A stretch of 64,000 bases of DNA. It comes from Cyanocohniella sp. LLY. GTDB taxonomy: Bacteria > Cyanobacteriota > Cyanobacteriia > Cyanobacteriales > Nostocaceae. The DNA is taken from NCBI GenBank assembly GCA_022241785.1, contig JAKOMP010000011.1, positions 34,024 to 98,023 on the forward strand. The letters are read 5' to 3'. The notes under the pieces are model-generated. The model had not been told where the DNA came from, ran no database searches, and worked only from the letters and a program-made list of their open reading frames with translations. This document shows positions 63,843 through 64,000 of the stretch, in pieces (the first letter of the stretch is position 1; each line of letters opens with the position of its first letter). Both the position numbers and the translations under genes were made by a program.

Positions 63843-64000
63843 CCTTGACTGTCACAATCGGTTATTACGGAAGTAAATTCATGAAAAAAGAGTAAAAAAT
63901 TACATTTATCTCTTAAAAAACACATTTTGAATAGGAAAATTTATCAGATGTATTCTCAATAAGGAGCAATAAATAATAAGGGTGTTTGGTAGAACATTTA

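Overview
This window looks like chromosomal DNA from a filamentous, probably heterocyst-forming cyanobacterium of the Nostoc/Anabaena/Calothrix type. The evidence is the many HIP1 octamers (GCGATCGC), cyanobacterial genes (crtISO, ndhL, DUF751, DUF3007, DUF3611, DUF4327), a tRNA-Leu(UAA) gene split by a group I intron, heptanucleotide tandem repeats, a HetZ-like protein and many palindromic intergenic repeats. No genus is named, because nothing seen fixes one. There is no CRISPR array, rRNA operon, prophage or intact insertion sequence.

Layout. 1-6.2 kb: end of an unknown gene, a YggT protein, uracil phosphoribosyltransferase, then carotenoid isomerase with an alpha/beta hydrolase and an N-lobe-only pseudokinase. 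6.2-14 kb: a tight minus-strand operon of a biliverdin-type bacteriophytochrome, an Rcp1-like response regulator, a REC-PAS-histidine kinase and an Rpn-like nuclease, flanked by a divergent response regulator and a CDF cation exporter. 14-25.5 kb: small cyanobacterial proteins, rbfA, a D12-class adenine methyltransferase facing a small PD-(D/E)XK nuclease (likely restriction-modification pair), a HetZ-like regulator, a YciO-type protein, larC and two related lipoproteins. 26-32.5 kb: a flippase-like membrane protein overlapping a hypothetical gene, a Uma2 nuclease, tRNA-Leu, then ndhL-DUF3007-trpA. 32.6-44.7 kb: a Ser/Thr kinase with an SH3 domain, TspO, DUF3611, gcvP, a repeat-rich 0.8 kb gap, a 33-residue membrane microprotein with a Lin0512 gene, and argS. 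45-50 kb: D-lactate dehydrogenase, a kinase-less HAMP receptor and an OmpR-type two-component system. 50.5-61 kb: a one-direction cluster of three glycosyltransferases, two ABC exporters, a sugar-kinase-like phosphotransferase and an outer-membrane porin, which reads as an export pathway for a glycosylated product. 61-64 kb: YebC, a solute-binding lipoprotein and a broken Uma2 gene.

The most striking points are the glycoconjugate cluster, the phytochrome operon that ends in a nuclease gene, the restriction-modification pair, the N-lobe-only pseudokinase, a 10+10 bp perfect palindrome between upp and crtISO, two near-identical 92-bp MITEs, and a 232-bp insertion nested inside another repeat with a visible 4-bp target duplication. 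Functions come from motif and family recognition by eye; no database search was run.
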